Shown here piece after piece: positions 1-7,285 of a DNA stretch of 64,000 bases. Origin of the DNA: CAVVDY01 sp963815775 (GTDB lineage: Bacteria > Acidobacteriota > Terriglobia > Terriglobales > Acidobacteriaceae). Position 1 is the first letter of the stretch. Every line of letters begins with the position of its first letter. The position numbers were made by a program, and so were the translations under genes. Below the pieces are notes generated by a model, which was not told the DNA's origin, did no database searches, and saw only the letters and a program-made list of their open reading frames with translations. The DNA lies in the NCBI GenBank assembly GCA_963815775.1, contig CAWFIB010000027.1:1-64000 (forward strand), in the 5' to 3' direction.

Positions 1-1
1 T

Positions 2-115
2 GCCGGCAAGTTGAAGCCGGTGGTGGACAGCACCTTCCTGCTGTCAGAAACGCGCGCTGCGCATGAGTACCTGGCGAGCAGCGAGCAGTTTGGAAAGGTG
101 GTTTTGGTCCCATAG
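2..115 (+). CDS. NADPH:quinone oxidoreductase / zinc-type alcohol dehydrogenase, C-terminal fragment (cut by window edge)
   Basis: Only the last 37 codons are present, ending at TAG 113-115. The peptide contains PVVDSTFLLSE and AHEYLASSEQFGKVVLVP, the typical C-terminus of medium-chain quinone reductases (a PxxxxxxPLxxAxxAHxxLxxxxxxGKVVL pattern). The enzyme class reduces quinones or enones with NADPH in the cytoplasm. The rest of the gene lies left of the window, so active-site features cannot be checked. Confidence 0.8.
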   Translation, partial: AGKLKPVVDSTFLLSETRAAHEYLASSEQFGKVVLVP

Positions 116-149
116 CGGTCAGCACAAGATCGAAGACAGGAGGCGATGC

Positions 150-629
150 CTATCCGCTTCGTCGGCCGGGGGACATGCGCGAATCGTAAATGAGCAGTTC
201 GAGCTTCTGCGTCCGGATCATGGAGTAATCGGCATGCGTCGGGTTGATCAGCCAATTGTGCTCGCGTGGTGCAAGGATCGAGGGCAGAATCAACGCACAA
301 GTCAGGCCGCGTTGCACAAAGTCGTCTCCGAAGTGCGCCAGTTCGGGTGGCGCAGCCTCTTCGCGCCAGTCTGCGGGCAGAGCACTGATCTCGAGATGCT
401 CCCGGTTTACCTCATTCGGAACCTCAGCGACTGCCAGCACAAGATCGTCTGGGGGATCGTCTTTGTCCAGGTGGACAAAATACTCCAGCATGGCCAGCGA
501 TTGATGTTCGGAGGTGTAGCTAAGCCGGACTCCACGGCTTGACCAGCGTCCGCCGTAGCGATAGGCTCCCTCTCCGTCGAAGGGTGTGCGCGCGTAAGCC
601 TTGCGCAATACCCGATAAACCCTTGTCAA
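150..629 (-). CDS. RES-domain toxin (type II toxin-antitoxin system)
   Basis: This 159-aa protein has the RES-domain layout: YRV near the N-terminus, a GGRW motif with Arg28, SLAMLEYFVHL carrying the conserved Glu49, and an NPTHADYSMI segment near the C-terminus. Characterised RES toxins degrade or modify NAD+ and arrest growth; applying that here is inference. The ATG overlaps the stop of the upstream antitoxin gene by four bases (ATGA), so the pair is probably translationally coupled. Length is normal for the family. No other gene overlaps it in a credible way. Confidence 0.9.
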   Translation of the reverse strand: MTRVYRVLRKAYARTPFDGEGAYRYGGRWSSRGVRLSYTSEHQSLAMLEYFVHLDKDDPPDDLVLAVAEVPNEVNREHLEISALPADWREEAAPPELAHFGDDFVQRGLTCALILPSILAPREHNWLINPTHADYSMIRTQKLELLIYDSRMSPGRRSG

Positions 630-1063
630 CTGATCCCGCCGTAGGCGATCCGGCCGAGAACACTCTCCACCTGCCTTGCGCCCGGCTCGGTGTCGATAGC
701 GGCTACGGGAGCAATCCCTCCCAAGGCGCGGTTGGGATGTTTGAGCCAGCGCAGGGCGCGCTCGCGGTCGCCGAGATATTCACTGGCTATGGCAACAATT
801 CGTGCCAGACGGTAGAGGCGGTCGGATTCGTACCGTGCCAGGCGCCCGCTGCGACGACGGCGCTGCAGACTTCGAGCTGACAAATCGAGGGCTTCCGCGA
901 GTTCCCTCAAAGTCAACCCCGAGGCGCGCATCAGCTCCTTCACCACCGCCGAACGGAACCCTTCCCGAATCGCTTCGCGCAAGTCCCGGTCACTGGAAAG
1001 AGGACGCCCCAGGGTGCGTTCTCCGCCGAGCTCGTCAACTACGGCCCTGAGTTCATTCACCAT
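626..1063 (-). CDS. Xre/MbcA/ParS-type antitoxin (partner of RES toxin)
   Basis: This 145-aa protein has a helix-turn-helix core (LTLRELAEALDLSARSLQR, residues about 51-70). It is followed by a C-terminal domain with YRLARIVAIASEYLGDRERALRWLKHPNRALGG, the DUF2384-type toxin-binding region of MbcA/ParS antitoxins. I chose the ATG at 1063 because the homologous region begins there and because a perfect palindrome lies just upstream; the frame stays open further upstream but encodes nothing family-like. It overlaps the RES gene by 4 bases. It is expected to neutralise RES and repress its own promoter. Confidence 0.88.
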   Translation of the reverse strand: MVNELRAVVDELGGERTLGRPLSSDRDLREAIREGFRSAVVKELMRASGLTLRELAEALDLSARSLQRRRRSGRLARYESDRLYRLARIVAIASEYLGDRERALRWLKHPNRALGGIAPVAAIDTEPGARQVESVLGRIAYGGIS

Positions 1064-1065
1064 TA

Positions 1066-1085
1066 TGTCGCTTATGATAGCGACA
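1066..1085. promoter_or_regulatory. Palindromic operator of the Xre/RES operon
   Basis: The arms TGTCGCT and AGCGACA (7 bp each, perfect) surround six bases and lie two bases upstream of the antitoxin ATG. Read on the minus strand, the centre contains TATCAT, which could serve as a -10 hexamer, so a repressor bound here would block transcription. The autoregulatory role is inferred from position and from the general behaviour of Xre antitoxins. Confidence 0.6.
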
Positions 1086-1165
1086 AATGGCGCCAGTGGC
1101 ACTGCGAAGCCGACATCTATGGCTGCCAGCCGTCGCGGCTTGCCGGTGCCTTCAATGGTCAAGGC

Positions 1166-1196
1166 TTGGCGCAATCCAGTGTTGGCGCAATCCAGT
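1166..1196. repeat. 15-bp tandem direct repeat upstream of nuoB
   Basis: TTGGCGCAATCCAGT occurs twice, separated by one G. It lies in the noncoding interval between the divergent antitoxin and nuoB genes. It could be a regulator-binding pair or a recent small duplication. Confidence 0.6.
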
Positions 1197-1248
1197 CCGC
1201 TTGCTCGTGCTGCAGCCTGTATTGGCTGGTACGCATCTATCAAGTAGA

Positions 1249-1254
1249 TATAAT
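1249..1254 (+). promoter_or_regulatory. Probable -10 box of nuoB
   Basis: A perfect TATAAT lies only eight bases before the nuoB ATG at 1263, and there is no Shine-Dalgarno sequence in between. If this hexamer is used, the mRNA would be leaderless or nearly so. No good -35 hexamer is visible at 16-18 bp. Confidence 0.5.
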
Positions 1255-1262
1255 CGATTGTT

Positions 1263-1871
1263 ATGGACCTGCAGACTGGCATCACCCAAAAGGACATGGA
1301 TAAGATGGCCCCCAAGGGCCACGAGCGTTTCCAGGACCTCGTGGGCAGCGACCGGAGCCGCACCGGCGTTCTGCGCGCTACCTTTGGCGAGCAACAGCAC
1401 GAAGGCGTGATCCTGGCCTCGCTCGACGCCGTCGTGAACTGGGTCCGCAAGAACTCCATCTGGCCGATGACCTTCGGCCTTGCCTGCTGCGCGATTGAAA
1501 TGATGTCCATGGGCGCCTCGCGCTTCGATATCGCTCGCTTTGGCGCGGAAGTGTTTCGTCCCTCCCCTCGCCAATCCGACCTGATGATCATTGCTGGCCG
1601 GGTTTCGCAGAAGATGGCACCGGTCATTCGTGAGCTCTACATGCAGATGCCCGAGCCCAAGTGGGTGATCTCCATGGGCGCCTGTGCCACCTCCGGCGGC
1701 GTATTCAACAATTACGCCCTGGTGCAGGGGGTGAATCAGTGGATCCCCGTCGACGTCTATGTTCCGGGATGTCCGCCGCGCCCCGAGCAGCTCATCTACG
1801 CCATCATGCTGCTGCAAGAGAGGATCGCCAGCGAGCGCGGCTCGTTCAAACGAGCGCTGAACCTGGCCTGA
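1263..1871 (+). CDS. nuoB: NADH-quinone oxidoreductase subunit B (NuoB), solitary gene
   Basis: This 202-aa protein carries the four cysteines that bind cluster N2 of complex I: the CC pair at 75-76 in FGLACCAIEM, Cys141 in GACATSGG and Cys170 in PGCPPRPEQ. NuoB sits at the quinone-reduction end of the peripheral arm on the inner face of the membrane. The N-terminal ~45 residues are an extra, poorly conserved extension. No nuoA, nuoC or other nuo gene adjoins it; the neighbours are a toxin-antitoxin pair and a STAS gene. It may be a second copy or part of a dispersed complex I. All ligand residues are intact, so it is not an obvious pseudogene. Confidence 0.93.
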   Translation: MDLQTGITQKDMDKMAPKGHERFQDLVGSDRSRTGVLRATFGEQQHEGVILASLDAVVNWVRKNSIWPMTFGLACCAIEMMSMGASRFDIARFGAEVFRPSPRQSDLMIIAGRVSQKMAPVIRELYMQMPEPKWVISMGACATSGGVFNNYALVQGVNQWIPVDVYVPGCPPRPEQLIYAIMLLQERIASERGSFKRALNLA

Positions 1872-2020
1872 TTGGGGGGCTTGCTCCTTTTCAGCTACCA
1901 AGCTGCTATTATCGACACGTCTTCCGGCCCCAAATCACTGACAAACCGGCCGCCGGTGTGCAAACTTGGCTTGTGGAGCGGCAGGTGGTTTCAGCGCCGC
2001 GCGCCTTATGGAGGGTTTTT

Positions 2021-2368
2021 GTGAGTATGGAAGCTTCAACCCGGCAGTTTCAGGACGTTATAGTCGTTGATCTGATCGGTCAGATTAAGTTTGGCGAAGG
2101 CAGTTCGGTTTTGCGCGATACGGTGAAGGACTTGCTGGCCAAAGGCCACCGCAAGATCCTGCTGAACCTGGGCGAGATCACCTACATCGATAGCGGAGGG
2201 ATCGGCGAGCTGATCAGCGCCTTCACCTCCACCCGCAATCAGGGCGGCGAGCTCAAGCTGTTGAATCTCACCAAGAAGGTCAACGATCTGCTGCAAATCA
2301 CCAAGCTCTACACCGTCTTCGACATAAGGGATGACGAGGCGGATGCACTCGCAGCCTTTGAGCAGTAG
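2021..2368 (+). CDS. STAS-domain anti-sigma factor antagonist
   Basis: This 115-aa protein is a single STAS domain. It shows alternating beta strands (VIVVDLIGQIKF, KILLNLGEITYI) and the switch loop YIDSGGIGEL, whose serine is the usual phosphorylation site in SpoIIAA/RsbV-type proteins. GTG 2021 is preferred over ATG 2027 because GGAGG (2010-2014) sits six bases upstream. It is expected to work by partner switching with an anti-sigma kinase, but no such kinase gene is adjacent. Confidence 0.88.
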   Translation: MSMEASTRQFQDVIVVDLIGQIKFGEGSSVLRDTVKDLLAKGHRKILLNLGEITYIDSGGIGELISAFTSTRNQGGELKLLNLTKKVNDLLQITKLYTVFDIRDDEADALAAFEQ

Positions 2369-2440
2369 CGGGTTGAAGCTGTGATGCGCTGGTTGTTTCC
2401 CTGAAGGACTGCGCCTTCAATACCGGCGGACCTTCCGCCA

Positions 2441-3532
2441 CTACGGCGAACCCGCTGGCTGCCCGCTCTCGACCAGCGCCACCGCGTGGCTTCCGACTTC
2501 CTCGCGGAGCATGTGGAAGATCGCCGCCAGCACTGACACGATGACGGGGCCAAGAAAGAGTCCCAGGAACCCGAAGACCTGAACTCCTCCCAGGATGACA
2601 AACATCAAAACTACCGGGTGCAGTTCTACCTTTCCGCTGACCACCCAGGGGCGAACGATGTTGTCTACCATGCTGATCACCACCGCCCCCCACAGCAGCA
2701 CGAAAAGCCCCTTCCAAACCGCCCCGGTGAAGATCAGGTAGAGCCCCGCCGGGATCCACACCAGCGCAGCGCCGACGACCGGCAGGATGGAAGCAAAAAA
2801 TGCTGCGAGGCCCAGGAGCAGGGGAGAGGGAAGCCCGACAATCGCGACTGCGATACCGGTCAGCGCGCCCTGTAAGAAGCCGACGGAGAGAATTCCATAG
2901 ACGTTGCCGATGATGGTGTCGGCGATGTTGCGAAATAAACGTGTAGTCTGCACCGGGGTGAGCGGCATCAGGCTTCCCAAACTGCCGGCCCACTTGTCTC
3001 CGTCGCGAAGCAGAAAGAAGACCAGAATCAGCATGAAGAAGAAGTTTGCTGTCAGCCGGGCCAGACTGCCCAGGATGGCCGCTCCCGAGCTTAGGACCAT
3101 ATAGCTGGCGCGCTGCAGGTTGTTGGTGATGGCGGAATGAATGTCGAACTTGGAGACGTCAACGAAACGCCCAAGGAAGTGCAGCGGCCGCTCCAGCAGA
3201 GTCATGAGAAACAGGCTCAGTCCGCCCTGCTCCGCGCTGAGGCGGCTCAGGTGCTGGGCGACACCGACGGCCTCATTCGTTGCCTTCAGCAGAATCAGGC
3301 TGATGGGGAAGAGAAACAGCACCACGATTCCTAATGTGGTGATCAGAGAAGCCCAGGTCGGCCTGCGGCCCGTCCATCGCAGGACCCACCGGTACGCCGG
3401 AAAGAATATGACCGCAACAATGATTGCGGCGGCAATGGCCCGCAGAAACGGCCACACGATCAGCAGAGCGACTGCTCCAAAGACGACGAGCAGGATCGCT
3501 AAAAACCAGAGCGTGGCGTTCTTTGGATTCAT
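2441..3532 (-). CDS. AI-2E family transporter (UPF0118 membrane permease)
   Basis: This 363-aa protein has about eight hydrophobic segments: two at the N-terminus (residues ~8-45), one near 62-82, and a cluster of five in the C-terminal half. It carries the family signatures FFMLILVFFLLRDGDKW and DNIVRPWVVSGKVELHPVVLMFVILGG near the end. Length and topology are normal for the family, whose substrates include autoinducer-2 or Na+/H+ in individual members. The substrate here cannot be read from sequence. It is transcribed convergently with the STAS gene. Confidence 0.92.
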   Translation of the reverse strand: MNPKNATLWFLAILLVVFGAVALLIVWPFLRAIAAAIIVAVIFFPAYRWVLRWTGRRPTWASLITTLGIVVLFLFPISLILLKATNEAVGVAQHLSRLSAEQGGLSLFLMTLLERPLHFLGRFVDVSKFDIHSAITNNLQRASYMVLSSGAAILGSLARLTANFFFMLILVFFLLRDGDKWAGSLGSLMPLTPVQTTRLFRNIADTIIGNVYGILSVGFLQGALTGIAVAIVGLPSPLLLGLAAFFASILPVVGAALVWIPAGLYLIFTGAVWKGLFVLLWGAVVISMVDNIVRPWVVSGKVELHPVVLMFVILGGVQVFGFLGLFLGPVIVSVLAAIFHMLREEVGSHAVALVESGQPAGSP

Positions 3533-3775
3533 ACGTCTACGGTGGACGATACGGATCGCGTTCGCCTCACCTTACCACAGGGCACTTCGAAAACACTCCA
3601 CCACGGAGGCACGCAGGACATGGAGAAATATGAAGGTCAATATCCTGTGTTCTGACGCTTTCGCCACAAGCGAGAGACTTCCCATCCGCCGAAATGCTCA
3701 TCGCGCCGTCCCAGGACCTTGTCTTCCTGCGCGCTCTCCGTGCCTCCACAGTGAGATTCTTGTTACTCTGAAGCC

Positions 3776-4405
3776 ATGATCCACGAGATATTCCCTGTCG
3801 GCGTGCTGCAGTGTAACTGCTCGGTCATCGGTGACGAGCAGACCAGGGAGGCGATGGTGATCGATCCCGGCGACGAAATCGATCATGTCCTTAGCATTGT
3901 CCAGCAGCACGGCTTGACGGTGAAGCAGATCGTCATTACCCACGCGCACATCGACCATGTCGGCGGTGCTATGAAGCTGAAGCAGGTGACGGGCGCGCCG
4001 ATTCTGCTGAACCAGAACGATTACGCACTGCTCAAGATGCTGGACGTGCAGGCTGCGTGGATCGGTATGCGCTCTCCGGAGGCGGTCGCCATCGACAGCA
4101 GCGTCGGCACCGGAGATAAAATCGCCGCCGGCAACATCATTGCCGTTGTCCTGCACACCCCCGGCCACACCGAAGGCAGCATCTGTCTTTACTTCGAGGG
4201 GGACAACAAGCTCATCGCCGGCGACACCTTGTTCGCCGGTTCCATCGGTCGTACCGATCTGCCGGGCGGTTCCTACACGAAGATCATGGAGTCGTTGCAC
4301 GGGCCGGTCCTCGCCCTGCCGGACGAGACCATTGTTGTCCCCGGCCATGGCCCGCTGACCACCATCGGCGAAGAGCGCGAGAGCAATCCTTTTCTCACGC
4401 TATAG
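3776..4405 (+). CDS. Metallo-beta-lactamase fold hydrolase (glyoxalase II-like, YcbL type)
   Basis: This 209-aa protein contains the metal-binding motifs HAHIDHVGG (HxHxDH), HTPGHTEGS, GDTLFAGSIGRTD and GHGPLTTIGEE, spaced as in the small single-domain glyoxalase II-like hydrolases. It probably binds two Zn or Fe ions and hydrolyses a thioester or related substrate in the cytoplasm; the substrate is not determinable. Its 3' end overlaps the convergent flippase gene by 11 bases. Confidence 0.9.
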   Translation: MIHEIFPVGVLQCNCSVIGDEQTREAMVIDPGDEIDHVLSIVQQHGLTVKQIVITHAHIDHVGGAMKLKQVTGAPILLNQNDYALLKMLDVQAAWIGMRSPEAVAIDSSVGTGDKIAAGNIIAVVLHTPGHTEGSICLYFEGDNKLIAGDTLFAGSIGRTDLPGGSYTKIMESLHGPVLALPDETIVVPGHGPLTTIGEERESNPFLTL

Positions 4406-5822
4406 GCTGGATCTCGGCCGCCTCATTCGGGCCCGGGCCCAGATCCTCAGGCCGCAGATCACGTAACGCTCGCAGGACGACGATGCTTTGCGGCACCAGC
4501 AGTACCACAATGTAGGAGATGATGGTCGCCAGGATCACCCCCAGCGAGCCCATGCGTACTACCAGGAAAATGGAAAGCGCAACGTTGACTACGGCAGCGA
4601 TCGCCGAGGCAACTGCCTGAACCCGCGTTCGATTCAGCGCTCCCAGCAGGCAGGACTCCGCGGTGGCAAACCCGGCAATCATGCTCCATAACGCCATGGC
4701 GAGCAGCAGGGAAAACGGTGGTACTCCGGCGGGCCCCGCCCAAACCCGAATTGCCATCCTCCCGAACGCGACAAGTAACCCAGCCCAAGCCAGATTGAGC
4801 GCGATGGTTGCACGCATGACTATAGAGAAGGTCCGCCGAATCCACGCTACGTCGCCGCGCGCCTCCGCCTCGGCATAGGCTGGCCACAGAGCAGGGAAGA
4901 CCAGCGCCTGTAACACCGCGCCCACCCCTACCACCCGCCAGGTGATGCTGTAGGGAGTCACCTCGGCGGCGCCGAGATAATGGCTGACGATGATGTTGTC
5001 GGTGCTGAAGACGACGATTGCCGCCGCCTGAATCAGCAGAAACGACCAGCCCGTGCTGAGCAGGCCGAGGGCAGTGTTCCGGTCCAGAAACTCCAGTCGC
5101 GGCCTGAGCCACGGCTTGTGCCACACCATCAGCCAAAGCAGCGTCACTGCGCCGACAGCGGTCAGGGATCCGTAGAAGAGGAGGAACAGCACGGGCATCG
5201 GAACGCGAAGCCACACGCCCACCGCCAGACCCACCAGGCTGCACATCGAACCGAGCGCCAGGGTCTTGTTGTAGGTGTGGAGCTCCTGATAACCGGCAAA
5301 GACTTTGCTGGCAAGATTTAGAGGAAGCCCTACCAGCATCAAGATGCCGGCGACCAATACGGTTGTTCGGACCTCGTGTTGCAGCGCGGGAGCGGCGTTG
5401 AGCACCGCAACCCAGTTCACCCGCTGCCAAAGGAAGAAAAACAGCCCTCCCGTGAGCACGACTGCGCCAAAGGTGACGGCCAGCGCATTGGTGAAGCCGC
5501 GCGCCGCTTCTGCGCGATCGTTGTGGGCGTAAGCCTGGGAAACGACGTTCGTCAGGCTGTACGCGATGCCCAGGTCGAGCAGGTTGACCCAAACCGCGAC
5601 GCTCACTACGGTCGCCCAGACGCCGTAGCGCTCGGCCCCCAGATAGCGCACGGCCAGTGGTAGCGAGATGAGAGTCAGCGACGAAGAGAGCACGCGGGCT
5701 GCGCCGCCGGAAACGACCGCCGAAACGATCCGCTTATACCTGCGGTCATCGAAGAATGAAAGCAGCCGACGGCCAAGGCTTACAGACTCTGGATTTTCCA
5801 GGGCACCGGATGGCTTGCTCAC
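4395..5822 (-). CDS. Oligosaccharide flippase / polysaccharide biosynthesis membrane protein
   Basis: This 475-aa protein has about 12-14 hydrophobic helices spread over its whole length. Its N-terminal segment (VVSGGAARVLSSSLTLISLPLAVRYLG...) is characteristic of Wzx/MATE-like lipid-linked glycan flippases. It overlaps the upstream glycosyltransferase gene by four bases (ATGA), so the two probably form one transcript. The role is inferred as moving an undecaprenyl-linked saccharide across the inner membrane. Confidence 0.88.
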   Translation of the reverse strand: MSKPSGALENPESVSLGRRLLSFFDDRRYKRIVSAVVSGGAARVLSSSLTLISLPLAVRYLGAERYGVWATVVSVAVWVNLLDLGIAYSLTNVVSQAYAHNDRAEAARGFTNALAVTFGAVVLTGGLFFFLWQRVNWVAVLNAAPALQHEVRTTVLVAGILMLVGLPLNLASKVFAGYQELHTYNKTLALGSMCSLVGLAVGVWLRVPMPVLFLLFYGSLTAVGAVTLLWLMVWHKPWLRPRLEFLDRNTALGLLSTGWSFLLIQAAAIVVFSTDNIIVSHYLGAAEVTPYSITWRVVGVGAVLQALVFPALWPAYAEAEARGDVAWIRRTFSIVMRATIALNLAWAGLLVAFGRMAIRVWAGPAGVPPFSLLLAMALWSMIAGFATAESCLLGALNRTRVQAVASAIAAVVNVALSIFLVVRMGSLGVILATIISYIVVLLVPQSIVVLRALRDLRPEDLGPGPNEAAEIQPIA

Positions 5823-7042
5823 AGCGCGAGACTCGCTTCCAGCTTATCGCGCGGTGGCCGGGGCTGCATCAGCATGGTTTTGGCCGCACGCACTACTTCG
5901 TCCACGGAGATCTGCGTGATACAGTGCGGGCCGGTGTGCAAGCAACGCGTCGTGCAGTTGTCCAGCCCGCGTTCCGGCTGGATTATGCGCGCCGAATTGC
6001 ACCAAGGGGCGAATCGCGCTGGGCTATTGGGATGCTCCGGATCGCCATTTCCCGGATGTCGCGAGATAACCATGGTCGGGCAGTTCATCGCGGCGGCCAG
6101 GTGGGCGCCTCCGGTGTCGTTTCCCATAAAGAGATCGCAGTGCGCAAGCAAGCCGCAGGTCTCGCGAATCTCGCGACTGTCGGAAATCGTCGAGCTAACC
6201 GACAGCATGTCTGCTAGACGCCTCGCCTGTCCGTGTTCCGAGGGAGCACAGGTTATGACAGCATGGACGGGACATCGCACGGATAGTTCATTGACCACGG
6301 CGGCATAGCGGTCCAGCGGCCAGCGGCGTCCTGGGGATTGTGCCCCGATGCCAAGAGCGATCACAACGCAATCTTTGGGAGTCCCCCTCAACACTTGCCC
6401 GCCATAGTCGCGATCCTCCTGCGTGAGGCGGACCTCGAGAGCAGTGTCGCCCACTGTCCCGCCCAGCGCCGTGATGATCTTCAGATTACGCAGCACCTCA
6501 TGTTGCAACGCCCCCGGCGCGAGACAGATGTCGAATGCCTTGTCGAAGCCGCGATTGAAGCGCCGCTTTCCCACAGAAGCGCTCTCGCTGTAGCCGACCC
6601 GGACCGAAGCAGTCGTCAGCAGACACAGCAATGTCGCCAAGTGTTCGTCGGTGTCCCAGCGCGGCGAGATAGCGACGTCGAAACTGCGTCCGTGAAGGCG
6701 CTGCCGGTAGAACGAGAGCACGGCAAGCAGATGCAGCGCGCCTTTGGGCAGCCATCGGCTTCGGCGCGGGCGGATCGTCAACAGCTCATCAACATAAGGA
6801 TTGGTAGCGAGAATGGACTTGTAAGCTTCCTGCGCGACAGCAGTGATGCGTGCTCGCGGATTACTACGCTTCAGTTCGCGAAACAGCGGCGTGGTCAGCA
6901 CCAGATCGCCGAGCGCATCGAGACGAAAGACGACGAACGATCTGCGCTCGGGGGAAGGAGCGCGCTGCTTTCGCGCGAAGTGAGACCACCAGATTGCCAG
7001 GCGCGTCGGAAGGAACACCCACAGCAACAACCTCACGGGCAC
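5819..7042 (-). CDS. Glycosyltransferase family 9 (LPS heptosyltransferase-like)
   Basis: This 407-aa protein contains FVVFRLDALGDLVLTTPLFRELK, the GT9 signature (R-x-GDxxxTxP), at about residues 36-58. Near the C-terminus it has MGNDTGGAHLAAAMNCPTMVI, the donor-binding motif of heptosyltransferases. A hydrophobic N-terminal stretch may anchor it at the membrane. It is coupled to the downstream flippase, so the pair likely adds a sugar to a surface glycan and exports it. The sugar specificity is unknown. Confidence 0.9.
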   Translation of the reverse strand: MPVRLLLWVFLPTRLAIWWSHFARKQRAPSPERRSFVVFRLDALGDLVLTTPLFRELKRSNPRARITAVAQEAYKSILATNPYVDELLTIRPRRSRWLPKGALHLLAVLSFYRQRLHGRSFDVAISPRWDTDEHLATLLCLLTTASVRVGYSESASVGKRRFNRGFDKAFDICLAPGALQHEVLRNLKIITALGGTVGDTALEVRLTQEDRDYGGQVLRGTPKDCVVIALGIGAQSPGRRWPLDRYAAVVNELSVRCPVHAVITCAPSEHGQARRLADMLSVSSTISDSREIRETCGLLAHCDLFMGNDTGGAHLAAAMNCPTMVISRHPGNGDPEHPNSPARFAPWCNSARIIQPERGLDNCTTRCLHTGPHCITQISVDEVVRAAKTMLMQPRPPRDKLEASLAL

Positions 7043-7097
7043 ATCCTCCAGATGAGCTCGGCGAGTGCCGGGTCATAGGCTTCCAAGTTGAACGACA

Positions 7098-7130
7098 AAG
7101 ACCCTCCGCGCGCGTGAACGGGAGGGTCTT
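7098..7130 (-). terminator. Rho-independent terminator of the M3 peptidase gene
   Basis: AAGACCCTCC (7098-7107) and GGAGGGTCTT (7121-7130) form a perfect 10-bp stem with a 13-base loop. On the minus strand the stem is followed by a short T-rich run. It lies between the end of the M3 peptidase gene (7286) and the start of the GT9 gene (7042), so it separates the two transcripts. Confidence 0.7.
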
Positions 7131-7285
7131 AGAAAATTGAAACAGCTCTTACTGTCCGCAGATCAATTGTAAGCAGTCCGCCGCCGAAAGCGAACAATTC
7201 CAGCTATGACACCCTGTAACGATTCCCTAATTGGAACTGAGGCGGCGTGCAGCCGGTTGCGCAAGCCGCCTCGATTGGTAAGCCG

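Noticed and set aside
626..1627. 333-codon reading of the Xre antitoxin
   Set aside because: The upstream extension runs antisense to nuoB and has no antitoxin-like sequence; the operator placement supports the start at 1063.
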